Shown here: positions 1 through 9,418 of the stretch, one piece after another
Numbering within the stretch: position 1 is the first letter of the stretch
Layout of the letters: the number at the start of each line of letters is the position of its first letter
Assembly: GCA_016776725.1 (NCBI GenBank)
Contig: JADHSV010000001.1
Span: 62,001 to 126,000 of the forward strand
From: Rhodospirillales bacterium
Lineage (GTDB): Bacteria; Pseudomonadota; Alphaproteobacteria; Rhodospirillales; Shumkoniaceae
Length of the DNA: 64,000 nucleotides
Reading direction: 5' to 3'
Notes under the pieces: model-generated
Databases searched by the model: none
What the model saw: the letters and a program-made list of their open reading frames with translations, nothing else
What the model was told of the DNA's origin: nothing
Made by a program: the position numbers and the translations under genes

Positions 1-2
1 CG

Positions 3-980
3 CGCACCCTGCCGGACCCAGCGCTTTTGCTGCGTCCGTTGGGTCAGCGCGAAGCCCTGCGGTCTTCCAGTCTGGAAGGGACGTATGCGACGCCGGAAGA
101 ATTGCTTGCATACGAATTGAACCCACGAGACCCGATGTCGACAAAAGACCCGGCAAATCCGTGGCGCGAAGTTTTCAATTATCAGCGGGCTTTGGAACTA
201 GGTTGTGTGTTGGCCGACAAAGGGGTTCCGTTTTCAGAAAGAATGATCCGCCAAATTCATAATCGACTGATGATCGGTGTTCGCGGTGAAGACAAAAACC
301 CCGGCGAGTTACGCGACACGCAGGTTCACGTTGGGGCTGGCAGACGGTTTACGCCTGCACCGCCGGAACATCTAAAAGCACTGCTGGCGGAATTCGACCG
401 CGACACGCAACATATCACGAATATCGACCCCCTTGTCCGCGCGCTGATGGTCCACTACCAGTTCGAAGCCATCCACCCGTTTCGCGACGGCAATGGCCGC
501 GTAGGTCGCCTGTTGCTGGCGTTAATGATTTACAAACATTGCGAATTTGACAAACCGTGGCTCTACCTGAGTGAATTTTTCGACAACCACCGCGACGACT
601 ATATTGATGCACTCTTTAACGTAAGCGCCAATGGCGACTGGGCTCGCTGGATAGAACTCGGCCTTCTGGCAACCATCGAAACCAGCCGCAATACCGTACA
701 ACGCATCAGAAAACTTATGGAATTGAAGGATGAATACGAGGAACGAGTTCGCGAATTTGGCGGACGCGACCGATTGATGCACATCATTCCGCTTCTTCTT
801 TCATCACCAATCATCGTTTTCAAGGATCTGATGGAAACCCTGGATGTTACCTACCCGACCGCCAGGGGAGATATGGCGGCGCTCGAAAAGATGAAAATTG
901 TCAAAGATCTGGGTAGCCACAATCGACCACGCATGTTCATTTCAGAAGAAATTTTCAATCTGGCCTATAGCGATGACTGA
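3..980 (+). CDS. Fic family protein, 5' end outside window
   Basis: Fic-domain enzyme, probably an AMP-transferase that modifies target proteins using ATP. The core motif HPFRDGNGRVGR is intact at about 470-505, with the catalytic His and the phosphate-binding DGNGR. An N-terminal inhibitory motif of the form SxxxEG (SSSLEG, near 66-83) is present, as in autoinhibited class II Fic proteins. The C-terminal third looks like a winged helix (residues about 250-305), common in the Fic subfamily that also binds DNA. An internal ATG lies at 27, but the frame stays open to the left edge and the residues before it (LPDPALLLRPL) fit the family, so the true start is outside the window. It ends 26 bp before the stop of the convergent polyamine operon. 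Target unknown. Confidence 0.88.
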   Translation, partial: RTLPDPALLLRPLGQREALRSSSLEGTYATPEELLAYELNPRDPMSTKDPANPWREVFNYQRALELGCVLADKGVPFSERMIRQIHNRLMIGVRGEDKNPGELRDTQVHVGAGRRFTPAPPEHLKALLAEFDRDTQHITNIDPLVRALMVHYQFEAIHPFRDGNGRVGRLLLALMIYKHCEFDKPWLYLSEFFDNHRDDYIDALFNVSANGDWARWIELGLLATIETSRNTVQRIRKLMELKDEYEERVREFGGRDRLMHIIPLLLSSPIIVFKDLMETLDVTYPTARGDMAALEKMKIVKDLGSHNRPRMFISEEIFNLAYSDD

Positions 981-1005
981 ATTGCAGTAACGGCGAAATC
1001 ACGCC

Positions 1006-1260
1006 CTACCCGCCTTTGCTCACCAAAAACATCACGACGATGATGGCAAACAGCGCGATGCCCATGAGGACCCGCGACAGGGGAACGTCCATGGGATTCC
1101 GGTCAAAAGGTTCGTTGCATTGGGCGCAGGCGGGCGTGGTGGTGCCCGAGAAGGCGTCCTTGATCGGATCAAGCGGGTTCAGGTGGCCGCAGGCTTTGCA
1201 TTTGTAATCCTTGCGCAGGCGTCCATACGACGAAAAGCGCATGTCCCAACGGCCGCGCAT
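1006..1260 (-). CDS. small zinc-ribbon membrane protein, coupled to speE
   Basis: 84-residue protein with a CxxC...CxxC zinc-ribbon (CKAC at about residues 21-24, CAQC at about 45-48) and one C-terminal membrane segment (residues about 65-80, ending VSKGG). Its ATG overlaps the speE stop as TAATG, so it is probably translated by reinitiation after speE. Family and function not recognised; the context suggests co-expression with spermidine synthesis. A longer reading that starts inside speE in this frame is a shadow, because the overlap start and the onset of sensible composition both fall at 1260. Confidence 0.6.
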   Translation of the reverse strand: MRGRWDMRFSSYGRLRKDYKCKACGHLNPLDPIKDAFSGTTTPACAQCNEPFDRNPMDVPLSRVLMGIALFAIIVVMFLVSKGG

Positions 1261-2117
1261 TACTTCAACAACTCGGCGATGAAGGGCGGCAGGGCGAAGG
1301 CGGCGGCGTGAACGGCGGGGGTGTAATAGCGGGTGGCAAAGCCTGCCCCTTCGAAACGCGGTGCGATGTCGGCTTGGGTTTGCACCCGCAGGGCCGCGTC
1401 GTCGGTGGCCCAGCCCAGGGCCATGAAGCCGCCCACGTAGCTGGGCACGACCGTCAGATAGAACGAGACATCGGCGAACTGCGAGGACAAGCGACGATAG
1501 CTGTTGGTGACCTCGTCGCCCTGGAAACTGGGAACGCCGTTCTGGGTCACCAGAATGCCGCCCGGTGTCAGGCGCTTTTTGCAATCGGCATAGAAAGCTT
1601 CGCTAAATAACACTTCGCCGGGACCGACGGGATCGGTCGAATCGACAATAATAACATCGAAGGTCTGCTGCGTTTCGGCAACGAATTTCAGGCCATCGGT
1701 GATCAACAAATCGGCGCGCGGATCGTCGAACGCGCCGTCGCTTAAACCCGGCATGTATTCGCGGCACAAATCGACCACCGTGCGGTCGATCTCGACCATG
1801 GTCGCGGTTTCGACATCGTGGCGCAGCACCTCGCGCAGAACGCCACCGTCGCCGCCGCCGATGATCAGAACGCGCGCAGGCTCCCCATGGGCGAACAGCG
1901 GCACGTGGGCCAGCATTTCGTGATAGGCGAATTCGTCGCGCTCGGTGGTTTGGATAATGCCGTCCAGCGCCAGCACCCGCCCGAAATGCGGCGTTTCGAA
2001 AATGATCAGATCCTGGAAGTCGGTCTTGTTGCGGTAAACGACGCGAGAGACCTCAAAGCGCTGCGCGTAACCGTGACTAACCGCGCCGTCGTGCAGCACT
2101 TCGTTGAAATACTTCAA
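1260..2117 (-). CDS. speE: Spermidine synthase
   Basis: Cytosolic aminopropyltransferase moving the aminopropyl group of decarboxylated SAM to putrescine. The protein has 285 residues, normal for bacterial SpeE. It shows the family landmarks GGGDGGVLREVLRH (nucleotide pocket), a catalytic-loop DSTDPVGP, and an N-terminal segment with YQDL-type residues (TDFQDLIIFE). The start is TTG at 2117, four bases inside speD (TTGA overlap), the likely result of translational coupling. It directly follows speD, giving the complete SAM decarboxylase/spermidine synthase pair. The downstream zinc-ribbon gene overlaps its stop codon. Confidence 0.93.
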   Translation of the reverse strand: MKYFNEVLHDGAVSHGYAQRFEVSRVVYRNKTDFQDLIIFETPHFGRVLALDGIIQTTERDEFAYHEMLAHVPLFAHGEPARVLIIGGGDGGVLREVLRHDVETATMVEIDRTVVDLCREYMPGLSDGAFDDPRADLLITDGLKFVAETQQTFDVIIVDSTDPVGPGEVLFSEAFYADCKKRLTPGGILVTQNGVPSFQGDEVTNSYRRLSSQFADVSFYLTVVPSYVGGFMALGWATDDAALRVQTQADIAPRFEGAGFATRYYTPAVHAAAFALPPFIAELLK

Positions 2118-2527
2118 GGCATAAGGCCGCGTTTATGTTCGGCAAGCTGTACGCTATCGGGTTCAAACGCCCGACGCAGCACGGGAACGGCATCGTAAGG
2201 ATGGCAGTCGCCGCACATGAAAATATCGATGGCCGCGTAATCGCGCTCGGGCCACGTATGGATGCTGATATGGGATTCGGCCAGCACGACAACACCGGAC
2301 ACCCCGCCGAACGGCGAGAACCGATGGGTATGCGCGTGAAGAACGGTCGCCCCCGCCGCTAGTGCGGCTTCGCGCAACGCCGCTTCGATTGCGGTGGCAT
2401 CGTCAAGGCGCGTCGCCCCCCACATCTCGATCAAAAGATGGGTGCCCGCAAATTCCAGCCCGTCGCGATTAACGAAATAATCGCGCTTCTCAAGCGTTTC
2501 CAATTCGGCAAGGATGTTCTTGCTCAT
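2114..2527 (-). CDS. speD: S-adenosylmethionine decarboxylase proenzyme
   Basis: Pyruvoyl-dependent enzyme making decarboxylated SAM for SpeE. The 137-residue proenzyme carries the autocleavage site Glu84-Ser85 in LAESHISIHTWPE; the Ser becomes the pyruvoyl group. CGDCHPYDA downstream fits the bacterial class 1B proenzyme. A GTG/ATG further upstream at 2563 would add 12 residues, but the ATG at 2527 has a G-rich ribosome-binding stretch (GGGGGG about 5 bases upstream) and gives the usual N-terminus, so I chose it. First gene of the speD-speE-zinc-ribbon operon. Confidence 0.93.
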   Translation of the reverse strand: MSKNILAELETLEKRDYFVNRDGLEFAGTHLLIEMWGATRLDDATAIEAALREAALAAGATVLHAHTHRFSPFGGVSGVVVLAESHISIHTWPERDYAAIDIFMCGDCHPYDAVPVLRRAFEPDSVQLAEHKRGLMP

Positions 2528-2574
2528 TCTTACCCCCCCAAAACCAGTGGACTTCGTGTCCATTCGGGCAATTA

Positions 2575-2580
2575 ATTATA
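2575..2580 (-). promoter_or_regulatory. possible -10 box of speD operon
   Basis: On the minus strand the bases at 2580-2575 read TATAAT inside an AT-rich stretch about 50 bases upstream of the speD start. No convincing -35 hexamer sits at standard spacing, so this is only a candidate. Confidence 0.3.
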
Positions 2581-2646
2581 ATAAAACACACAACACCCCG
2601 GGGCCAACACGGAAATATTCGTCAGCCCAAGTGCGCCGCGGGGGCG

Positions 2647-2925
2647 TCACGTACCCGCGTCTTCCTCCGGCGTCAAGGTTTTTAGCGACAGGGCGTGAAT
2701 ATCGTCGGCCAATTCCTGCGCCAACGCCACGTACGTCATGCGCTGGCGCTCGACCCGCGATTTTCCGGCAAATGCCTCCGACACGATTTCGACGCTGAAA
2801 TGGCTTTCGCCCTCGGGGCGCGCGCCCGCATGGCCCACATGGCGGGCCGATTCGTCGATGATCTCCAAACGCATCGGCTTGAACTCATCGGTTAGCTTCT
2901 TTTCAATAGCGGATGCCACTCGCAT
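2647..2925 (-). CDS. BolA family protein
   Basis: 92-residue BolA-like protein, a small KH-fold partner of monothiol glutaredoxins in iron-sulfur handling and stress response. The central stretch HAGARPEGESHFSVEIVS and the following SRVERQRMTYVAL match the family; the conserved histidine in the HVGHAG region is present. Length is typical. It stands alone between the speD promoter region and a divergent DMT transporter. The gene symbol is left open because several BolA paralogues exist in alphaproteobacteria. Confidence 0.85.
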   Translation of the reverse strand: MRVASAIEKKLTDEFKPMRLEIIDESARHVGHAGARPEGESHFSVEIVSEAFAGKSRVERQRMTYVALAQELADDIHALSLKTLTPEEDAGT

Positions 2926-3030
2926 TACAAGGCGTCCTTTCCCTTCTCGCGGCGAAACAAGAAAATTGGTAAGGTCCGCCGCCGCGTCAAGGCACGTTTG
3001 CCCTTAATTCTAATCGGAAACACCTGCCAC

Positions 3031-3951
3031 ATGTCAAACAAACGGGAATTTACCGCCTATCTGCTGCTCGGCGCGGTGGTTCTGTTGTGGGGGGTCAACT
3101 GGCCGATCATGAAGATCGGGCTGGCCTATATCTCGCCCATGTGGTTCGCGCTGGCCCGTGTTTTTCTGGGGGGCGCATGTATTTTCGCAATTCTGGCATG
3201 GCAAGGGCGCCTTCACCTGCCCGCGCGCCGCGACTTACCCATCGTGATTACCGTCGGCGTCCTGCAAATCGCGGTTTTGCTGGCCCTGCTGCACACGGGC
3301 GTCCGTTATGTGGACGCCGGACGCTCGGCCGTACTGTCCTACACAACGCCATTGTGGATCGGCCCGCTGGCTTTGGTTTTCCTGCGCGAACGCCTGAGCG
3401 GCAGGAAACTGGCGGGGTTGGCCCTAGGGCTGGCTGGAATCGCCTTTTTGTTCGATCCGACGGTTTTCAATTTTTCCGATACAACCGGGTTGATGGGCAA
3501 TGCAATATTGATTTTGGCCGCTATCGTCCTTGCGGTGGTGATTGTGCATGTCCGGGCCCACCCGTGGCCGATCTCGGCTCTTGAGCTTCTGCCGTGGCAG
3601 ATGGCGCTGGGCGCTATGTTGCTGCTTCCCGTCACGTTTATGATGGAGGGCCCGCCCAAGGTGGTGTTTTCGCCCGCCCTGGCCGCCGTCCTTGTTTACA
3701 ACGGTCCCGTCGCCTCGGCGTTTTGCCTGTGGGCTTATCTGACGGTCATGCGCAACCTTCCGGCCATGAGCACGGCCATGGGCTCGTTGGGGGTGCCGGC
3801 GGTAGGAATTTTCTTTTCCGTCCTGCTCATGGGAGAGCCGCTTCCTGCCTCAAAAATCGCCGGATTGGCGCTGATTGCGATGGGTGTCCTGGTGGTCACC
3901 CTTGTGGATCTCGGAAAACCGCGCGAACCCGCCTTGCCAGAGAAACAGTGA
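3031..3951 (+). CDS. DMT (EamA) superfamily transporter
   Basis: 306-residue inner-membrane protein with about ten hydrophobic segments and two EamA halves (roughly residues 8-140 and 150-290), the usual arrangement of drug/metabolite exporters. The second half contains the family-like GEPLPASKIAGLALIAMGV. Substrate cannot be read from sequence. I prefer the ATG at 3031 to an upstream TTG at 2998, because the extra residues are not hydrophobic in a useful way and MSNKREFTAYLLLG is a normal N-terminus. Confidence 0.85.
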   Translation: MSNKREFTAYLLLGAVVLLWGVNWPIMKIGLAYISPMWFALARVFLGGACIFAILAWQGRLHLPARRDLPIVITVGVLQIAVLLALLHTGVRYVDAGRSAVLSYTTPLWIGPLALVFLRERLSGRKLAGLALGLAGIAFLFDPTVFNFSDTTGLMGNAILILAAIVLAVVIVHVRAHPWPISALELLPWQMALGAMLLLPVTFMMEGPPKVVFSPALAAVLVYNGPVASAFCLWAYLTVMRNLPAMSTAMGSLGVPAVGIFFSVLLMGEPLPASKIAGLALIAMGVLVVTLVDLGKPREPALPEKQ

Positions 3952-3968
3952 ACGCGCATATTAGAACT

Positions 3969-4565
3969 ATGGCCAGGGCAAACAAAAAGGCTTTCAACGG
4001 ATATTCGCCGCGCTACACGGGCGCCGAGGCGACGCGCGAGCGCGTCTGTGACTGGCCGGGCTGCGACGAGCAAGGAGAGCATCGCGCACCCAAATCCCGA
4101 ACCCATTTGAACGAATTCAGCTTTTTCTGCCTCGATCATATCCGCCAGTTCAACAAGTCCTGGAACTATTACGAAGGCATGAGCGAAGGCGACATCGAAA
4201 AGGAAATCCGCAAGGACACCATTGGCCGACGGCCCACTTGGCCCTTCGGCGCGCGCTCCGCCGCCTTCCGCTTCGCGCGCGGACAGTTCGGCGACGCCGA
4301 CACCTTCGGCCTGTTCGACGATGAAGACGATACCGATGGGCAAAGCGCCGGCTCCCGCCAATGGGCTCCCGGATCCCCCGAGGAAAGCGCCATGGTGGTC
4401 CTTGATTTAACCGCGCCGGTTACGGTCGAGGACGTCAAGACGCGTTACAAGAAACTCGTCAAGCGTCACCATCCCGACGCCAATGGCGGCGACAAGGCGG
4501 CGGAAGAAAGGTTCAAGCAGATCAATCTGGCCTATCACACGATCATGCAGAGCCTTTCGCCCTAG
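3969..4565 (+). CDS. J-domain protein preceding cobST
   Basis: 198-residue protein with an N-terminal Cys/His cluster (CDWPGC...FFCLDH, residues about 22-60) that could bind zinc, a variable acidic middle, and a C-terminal J-domain (about 145-195) with the HPD tripeptide (KRHHPDANGG) needed to stimulate a DnaK-type chaperone. This J-domain gene upstream of cobS recurs in alphaproteobacteria. Only 54 bp separate it from cobS, so a shared transcript is likely. I infer a role in cobaltochelatase assembly or recycling; a general co-chaperone role is equally possible. The ATG at 3969 is used; the same frame open further upstream lies over the transporter gene and is a shadow. Confidence 0.82.
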   Translation: MARANKKAFNGYSPRYTGAEATRERVCDWPGCDEQGEHRAPKSRTHLNEFSFFCLDHIRQFNKSWNYYEGMSEGDIEKEIRKDTIGRRPTWPFGARSAAFRFARGQFGDADTFGLFDDEDDTDGQSAGSRQWAPGSPEESAMVVLDLTAPVTVEDVKTRYKKLVKRHHPDANGGDKAAEERFKQINLAYHTIMQSLSP

Positions 4566-4619
4566 AAAAAAATCTCCGAACGATTAAGTACCTGAAGATC
4601 AAACACGGATATTGCCCAC

Positions 4620-5618
4620 ATGAACGCGCCAACAACGACCGAAAACCATTTCCCGCTGGATATGCCCGATATCATGGTTTCCGTGCGCCAGTGCTTCGGC
4701 ATTGACGTCGACATGGAAGTTCCGGCCTTCAGTCTGGGCGATGAACACGTCCCGGATGTCGACCAGGCCTACCAGTTCGATCACGACACCACGCTGGCCA
4801 TTCTGGCCGGGTTCGCCCACAACCGGCGGGTCATGATCCAGGGCTATCACGGCACCGGCAAATCGACCCACATCGAACAGGTCGCCGCGCGGCTCAACTG
4901 GCCGTGCATCCGCGTCAATCTGGACAGCCACATCAGCCGCATCGACCTGATCGGCAAGGACGCCATTGTGCTGCGCGACGGCAAGCAGGTTACGGAATTT
5001 CGCGAAGGATTGCTGCCGTGGGCTTTGCAACACCCGACCACGCTGGTTTTCGACGAATACGACGCCGGACGGCCGGACGTAATGTTCGTCATTCAGCGCA
5101 TTCTGGAAGCCGACGGCAAATTCACGTTGTTGGACCAAAACCGGGTTCTGCGGCCGCATCCCTGTTTCAGGCTGTTTTCCACCACCAACACGGTGGGCCT
5201 GGGCGACACCACGGGGCTGTATCACGGCACCCAGCAGCTTAATCAGGGCCAGATGGACCGCTGGAACGTCGTCGCCACGCTCAATTACCTGCCCCACGAC
5301 GACGAGGTGGGCATCGTGCTGGCCAAGGTTCCGGCCTACGGCGGCAAACACGGGCGCGATGAACTGGGCGCCATGGTTCAGGTCGCCGATCTGACCCGCA
5401 CCGGCTTTATCAATGGCGATATTTCCACCGTCATGTCGCCGCGCACGGTCATCACGTGGGCGGAAAATGCCGACATTTTCGGCGACCGGGGCTTCGCCTT
5501 CCGGGTCACGTTCCTGAACAAGTGCGACGAATTGGAACGCCCCATCGTGGCCGAGTATTACCAGCGCTGCTTTGGCGAGGAACTGCCCGAATCGCTGGCG
5601 CGAACCGTCGTTTCATAG
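4620..5618 (+). CDS. cobS: Aerobic cobaltochelatase subunit CobS
   Basis: AAA+ ATPase subunit of the aerobic cobaltochelatase (CobNST), which inserts cobalt into hydrogenobyrinic a,c-diamide during vitamin B12 synthesis. The 332 residues include a Walker A motif GYHGTGKST (about residues 77-85), a Walker B-like [10 protein letters not shown] (about 141-150) and a sensor region SPRTVITWA. Length matches the family. It is followed 10 bp later by cobT, its ring partner. The CobN subunit is not in this window. Confidence 0.95.
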   Translation: MNAPTTTENHFPLDMPDIMVSVRQCFGIDVDMEVPAFSLGDEHVPDVDQAYQFDHDTTLAILAGFAHNRRVMIQGYHGTGKSTHIEQVAARLNWPCIRVNLDSHISRIDLIGKDAIVLRDGKQVTEFREGLLPWALQHPTTLVFDEYDAGRPDVMFVIQRILEADGKFTLLDQNRVLRPHPCFRLFSTTNTVGLGDTTGLYHGTQQLNQGQMDRWNVVATLNYLPHDDEVGIVLAKVPAYGGKHGRDELGAMVQVADLTRTGFINGDISTVMSPRTVITWAENADIFGDRGFAFRVTFLNKCDELERPIVAEYYQRCFGEELPESLARTVVS

Positions 5619-5628
5619 GACATTCGCC

Positions 5629-7509
5629 GTGAGTCAGCCCGACGACCATAGCGAAAAGATCAAGCGCGTCACCACCGCCGCGTTCAAGGCCATCGCCGAA
5701 GAACGCGAGGTCACGGTCGAGTTCGCGCATGGCGCCGCCGGGGGAACCGAAACCAACGTGCGCCTGCCGTCACCGTCGCGCCGCTTTTCAGGCGAAGAAC
5801 TGACCCGCCTGCGCGGCGCAGCCGATGCGCTGGCCCTGCGCCTGCGCCATCATGATGCGGCCGTTCACCGGCGCCGTATGCCCTCGGCCGTTCATGCCAG
5901 ACGGCTGTTCGATACCATCGAACAAATTCGCGTTGAAGCCATTGGATCGCGCGATCTTTATGGCGTGGCGCAAAATCTGGAAGCGCGGCTTAACGAACAA
6001 TGCGTGGCCGAGGAACTGGCCGAAATTGAGACACGCGAGGCCGACAACCTCAATCAGGCCCTCCAGCTTTTGATCCGCGAGCGCCTCTCCGGTTCTCCCC
6101 TGCCCGCTTCGGCCACCGGACTGGCCGATTTGTGGCGGCCCTGGTTCAACAAACGCATCGCGAACCTGTTTGCCGAGTTGAGCGACCAAATGGACGATCA
6201 GGAAGCGTTTGGGTCGACCCTGCGCGAGGTGATGCACGTTCTGGAAATCGCCGACGAGACCGACGTTCCGCCCAACCCCGAGGACAACCCGGACCAGGAG
6301 GAGGACGCCGATCAGGACCAGCCGCCGCCCGATTCCCAAGGGGCCGAGCAGCAAACCGAAATGCCCCTGCCCGCCGACGGCGAGGACGCGGACCAGGACG
6401 AGGAAGCCGACGGCGCGGCCATGATGGAAGACGAACAGATGGCCGACGGCGGCGAGGACGAACAACCCGCCGGTCCGGCCCGCTGGAACAGGCGCCGTCC
6501 GCAAGACGCGCCGGATGATCATAACCTTTATAAGGCGTACACCACCGAATTCGACGAAGTTGTCGGGGCCGCCGATCTGGTGGATGACGAGGAACTGACA
6601 CGCCTGCGCGCCCAGCTGGATCTTCAGCTTGCCAGCCTTCAGGGCGTTGTCTCGACCCTGGCCAACCGGTTGCAGCGCTTCCTGCTGGCCAAACAGACGC
6701 GCTCGTGGGAGTTCGATCTGGAGGAAGGCCTTCTGGATGCAGGACGGCTGTCGCGTGTCGTGGTTGATCCGGTGCACCCGCTGTCGTTCAAGCGCGAGTC
6801 GGACGTTAATTTCCGCGATACCGTGGTGTCCCTGCTGATCGACAATTCCGGCTCCATGCGCGGGCGGCCCATCACCGTGGCCGCCATGAGCGCCGATATT
6901 CTGGCGCGCACCCTGGAAAGATGTTCGGTCAAGGTCGAAATTCTGGGCTTTACCACACGCGCCTGGAAGGGCGGCGAGGCCCGCGAGAAATGGGTGGATG
7001 CGGGCAAGCCGGTCAATCCGGGCCGCCTGAACGATCTGCGCCATATCGTGTTCAAGGGCGCCGACGAGCCCTGGCGGCGGGCGCGGCGCAATCTGGGCCT
7101 GATGCTGCGCGAAGGCCTGCTGAAAGAAAACATCGACGGCGAAGCCCTGCTGTGGGCCCACTCGCGCCTTTTGTGGCGCCCCGAAAAACGCCGCATCCTG
7201 ATGGTCATATCCGACGGCGCTCCGGTCGATGACGCAACGTTGTCGTCCAACCCCGGCAATTATCTGGAACAGCACCTGCGCGGCGCCATCGAATGGATCG
7301 AGACGCGCTCGCCGGTCGAATTGACGGCCATCGGCATCGGCCACGACGTAACCCGCTACTACCGCCGCGCCGTCACCATAGCCGACGCCGAAGAACTGGG
7401 CGGAACGGTCATGAAAAACCTGACCCAGCTGTTCGACGAAGATATGGTCAAAGCCGACTTGCGCCGCGAAGCCGCCGGCCCCTACGCCGACCACGGGCGC
7501 TATCACTAG
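5629..7509 (+). CDS. cobT: Cobaltochelatase subunit CobT
   Basis: 626-residue partner of CobS in the ATP-driven cobaltochelatase. The N-terminal half is helical; the middle (about residues 220-290) is extremely acidic with Glu/Asp/Gln/Pro runs; the C-terminal third is a von Willebrand A domain with the metal-ion-dependent adhesion motif DNSGSMRG (about 405-412). I chose the GTG at 5629 ([10 protein letters not shown]), 10 bp after cobS, because it gives the standard CobT N-terminus; an in-frame ATG at 5572 would start inside cobS. A long open frame on the opposite strand is a composition artefact. Confidence 0.94.
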   Translation: MSQPDDHSEKIKRVTTAAFKAIAEEREVTVEFAHGAAGGTETNVRLPSPSRRFSGEELTRLRGAADALALRLRHHDAAVHRRRMPSAVHARRLFDTIEQIRVEAIGSRDLYGVAQNLEARLNEQCVAEELAEIETREADNLNQALQLLIRERLSGSPLPASATGLADLWRPWFNKRIANLFAELSDQMDDQEAFGSTLREVMHVLEIADETDVPPNPEDNPDQEEDADQDQPPPDSQGAEQQTEMPLPADGEDADQDEEADGAAMMEDEQMADGGEDEQPAGPARWNRRRPQDAPDDHNLYKAYTTEFDEVVGAADLVDDEELTRLRAQLDLQLASLQGVVSTLANRLQRFLLAKQTRSWEFDLEEGLLDAGRLSRVVVDPVHPLSFKRESDVNFRDTVVSLLIDNSGSMRGRPITVAAMSADILARTLERCSVKVEILGFTTRAWKGGEAREKWVDAGKPVNPGRLNDLRHIVFKGADEPWRRARRNLGLMLREGLLKENIDGEALLWAHSRLLWRPEKRRILMVISDGAPVDDATLSSNPGNYLEQHLRGAIEWIETRSPVELTAIGIGHDVTRYYRRAVTIADAEELGGTVMKNLTQLFDEDMVKADLRREAAGPYADHGRYH

Positions 7510-7809
7510 CGCGGCCACCAGCCCCCGCCCTCGACAACAAGCCCGGAGCGGCGCGCAGCGCCCGACTAACGACCAAGCGGGAGTGCAGCCTTAATGGCGC
7601 TTGAACGAAATTAAACAAACCCGGCTCCGCCCGCACCCGCAAAGGAACTTGCGTCCCTTTGATCCCGCCTCTTTGACGCTCTTTCGTCTTCATCTCGCAC
7701 CTTTGCCCGACATCTGACCTGACTGATAGCCCACAACCCGACCGACGACCTACTTTACGGTAGTTTTTACCTTAAAATGTAATATTTTAGGATTTTTTCC
7801 GTTTTTATA
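7510..7809. other. intergenic region after cobT
   Basis: No gene seen. The first 220 bases keep the GC-rich composition of the neighbourhood; from about 7740 the DNA turns AT-rich (TTTACGG and TTTTAGG repeats) and leads into a promoter-like sequence for the next gene. No clear terminator hairpin with a T-run was found for cobT. Confidence 0.5.
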
Positions 7810-7838
7810 TTGACATATCTGTTTTGATAGCCTATTTT
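7810..7838 (+). promoter_or_regulatory. sigma70-like promoter of the 480-residue gene
   Basis: TTGACA at 7810-7815 and TATTTT at 7833-7838 are separated by exactly 17 bases in an AT-rich stretch, a strong match to the housekeeping consensus. The predicted start site lies about 30 bases before the ATG at 7876, which has a good ribosome-binding site (AGAGGAG, about 7863-7869). Confidence 0.6.
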
Positions 7839-7875
7839 CCCCATATCGTGATTTTTTTAACAAGAGGAGAAAGTT

Positions 7876-9318
7876 ATGGGTGCGGTTTACAGTACAGAAC
7901 CTCCTTCGAGCACAAAATCGAAGGACAAGAAGAATGACATTACGATCAACGGCATCCCGCCGGGAGCCCAGATATCGGTTGGTTCCGACAACATCGAACC
8001 GCCGGGCGCGGGCGATTCAGATGACGCGCGGGCTTCCGGCCCCGCAACGAAGGGTGCTATGGCCAAGGACCCCAACCAGGGCCGGGGCGGTCATCCCACC
8101 GAGTTGGGCGAGAAACAGGGCCCACGCTTTCTGGAGCCAAACGACGGAAGCAAGCAGAACAAAGACGGAACCGTCAATAAGCTGGGCGACAGCGGCCCGC
8201 AGGTCACCGAGATAAAGGAAGACAAGCCTCCGCGCGGAAACTTCGGCCCGTCGGGCTCCATCGACAGCGGCGACCGCAAAGCCCCGGCCCCGGACAAGGG
8301 CCCCAAAGGCGGCGGGTCCGGCGATAGCGGCGAGCGCCTGAAAGAACAAATCGCCAACATACGAGAGCGTCAGGAAAAACAGCAAAAGCAGCAGGAGGAA
8401 AAGGAGCGGCAGGACCGCGTCGCCAAGATGGAAGCCCTGAAGGCTGAATGCAAAGCCGCCAAGGGCACCTTCGGCCGCAATATCTACGAGCAAATGCGCG
8501 GAAAAGCCCCCGCCAAAGCCCCCGGCCCGTCCGGTTCGGTCGACAGCGGCGAGCGCAGGCCCAACCTGCTTGACGAGGCATCCAAGCCCCCGGCCAGCGT
8601 CCAAAACGCCCGCGCCTTCTATGATCGGCTGCGCGGAACCACGCCGGCCAAGCCCCACGGCCCGCCGTCCACACCCGATCCGCGCGATACGATCGACAGG
8701 GACGCCCTGCGCGATATCAAGGCTTTCGACAAGGAAGTCGCGCCGGAAGCCGACGAGTGGGAAGACCGCGCCAGAGACTTTATGGACGTTTATGGCGACT
8801 ACAAGGACATGCTCACGGGCGGCAAGCGTGCAACCGGCGCGGTCCCGCCCACGGCAGCCCAGGTTTCGGCCAACGCGCGCATGGTCGAAGGATTGGTCAA
8901 GGTGAGCGACGATACCATGCTGGCGGGCCTGTTCGCCGACTCCCTCAAAAGCGGATCGTCCGCCGCCTGGTCCGCCTACGCCGACTTTGTCGAACAATTG
9001 GGAGCCCGTGCACCGGATCGCGTTGAACCCTTTGAAGACGCCGTGGAAGGGGCGTTGGGAGGAGAGGACGGTGAAATGAGCGATTTTGTGAGGGCGCTTT
9101 TCAAGGCGGCTGGTCTAGACGCGATGCTTCCAAAATTACACGCCGATAGTTTGGCTTACAAACGTGAGATGTTAGCCCGGTATATCAATCAATCTCGAAG
9201 GAGCGGAGTTAAAGGGAGGGACATTGATCGCCTTGAAAGGATGCTGGATACAGATCACAAGGCCGCAGTAAAGGAGTGGGAGGAGAAAAATTGGGGGCCT
9301 ACAAAGGCCGAGAGATAA
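7876..9318 (+). CDS. unrecognised 480-residue protein with internal repeats
   Basis: No known family recognised. It has no signal peptide or membrane segment. Residues 1-150 are Gly/Pro/Asp/Lys-rich and probably disordered. A Lys/Gln/Glu coiled-coil follows (about 155-185). A degenerate repeat occurs three times: FGPSGSIDSGDRKAP, then GPSGSVDSGERRP preceded by IYEQMRGKAPAK, then FYDRLRGTTPAK with GPPSTPDPRDT. The rest (about 290-480) is predicted helical. Only one Cys is present. From about 9060 the codon use becomes markedly AT-richer, so the last 85 residues may have a different origin from the body. The start has both a strong promoter and a strong ribosome-binding site, so expression is likely. 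It could be a scaffold or a secreted effector; nothing seen decides this. Confidence 0.6.
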   Translation: MGAVYSTEPPSSTKSKDKKNDITINGIPPGAQISVGSDNIEPPGAGDSDDARASGPATKGAMAKDPNQGRGGHPTELGEKQGPRFLEPNDGSKQNKDGTVNKLGDSGPQVTEIKEDKPPRGNFGPSGSIDSGDRKAPAPDKGPKGGGSGDSGERLKEQIANIRERQEKQQKQQEEKERQDRVAKMEALKAECKAAKGTFGRNIYEQMRGKAPAKAPGPSGSVDSGERRPNLLDEASKPPASVQNARAFYDRLRGTTPAKPHGPPSTPDPRDTIDRDALRDIKAFDKEVAPEADEWEDRARDFMDVYGDYKDMLTGGKRATGAVPPTAAQVSANARMVEGLVKVSDDTMLAGLFADSLKSGSSAAWSAYADFVEQLGARAPDRVEPFEDAVEGALGGEDGEMSDFVRALFKAAGLDAMLPKLHADSLAYKREMLARYINQSRRSGVKGRDIDRLERMLDTDHKAAVKEWEEKNWGPTKAER

Positions 9319-9418
9319 AAAAAGATGCTACCAAACTGCTGATCTCCAATTATAGTTGCATCGCGCTGTTTTGCGTGGTTGATGTTAAAACAGGGTTAGT
9401 GGATCGTTGAGGTTGGTG

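Noticed and set aside
5788-7518. 576-residue open frame on the minus strand over cobT
   Set aside because: It is the antisense of a real gene; the CobT motifs are on the plus strand and the shadow reflects GC-rich third positions.
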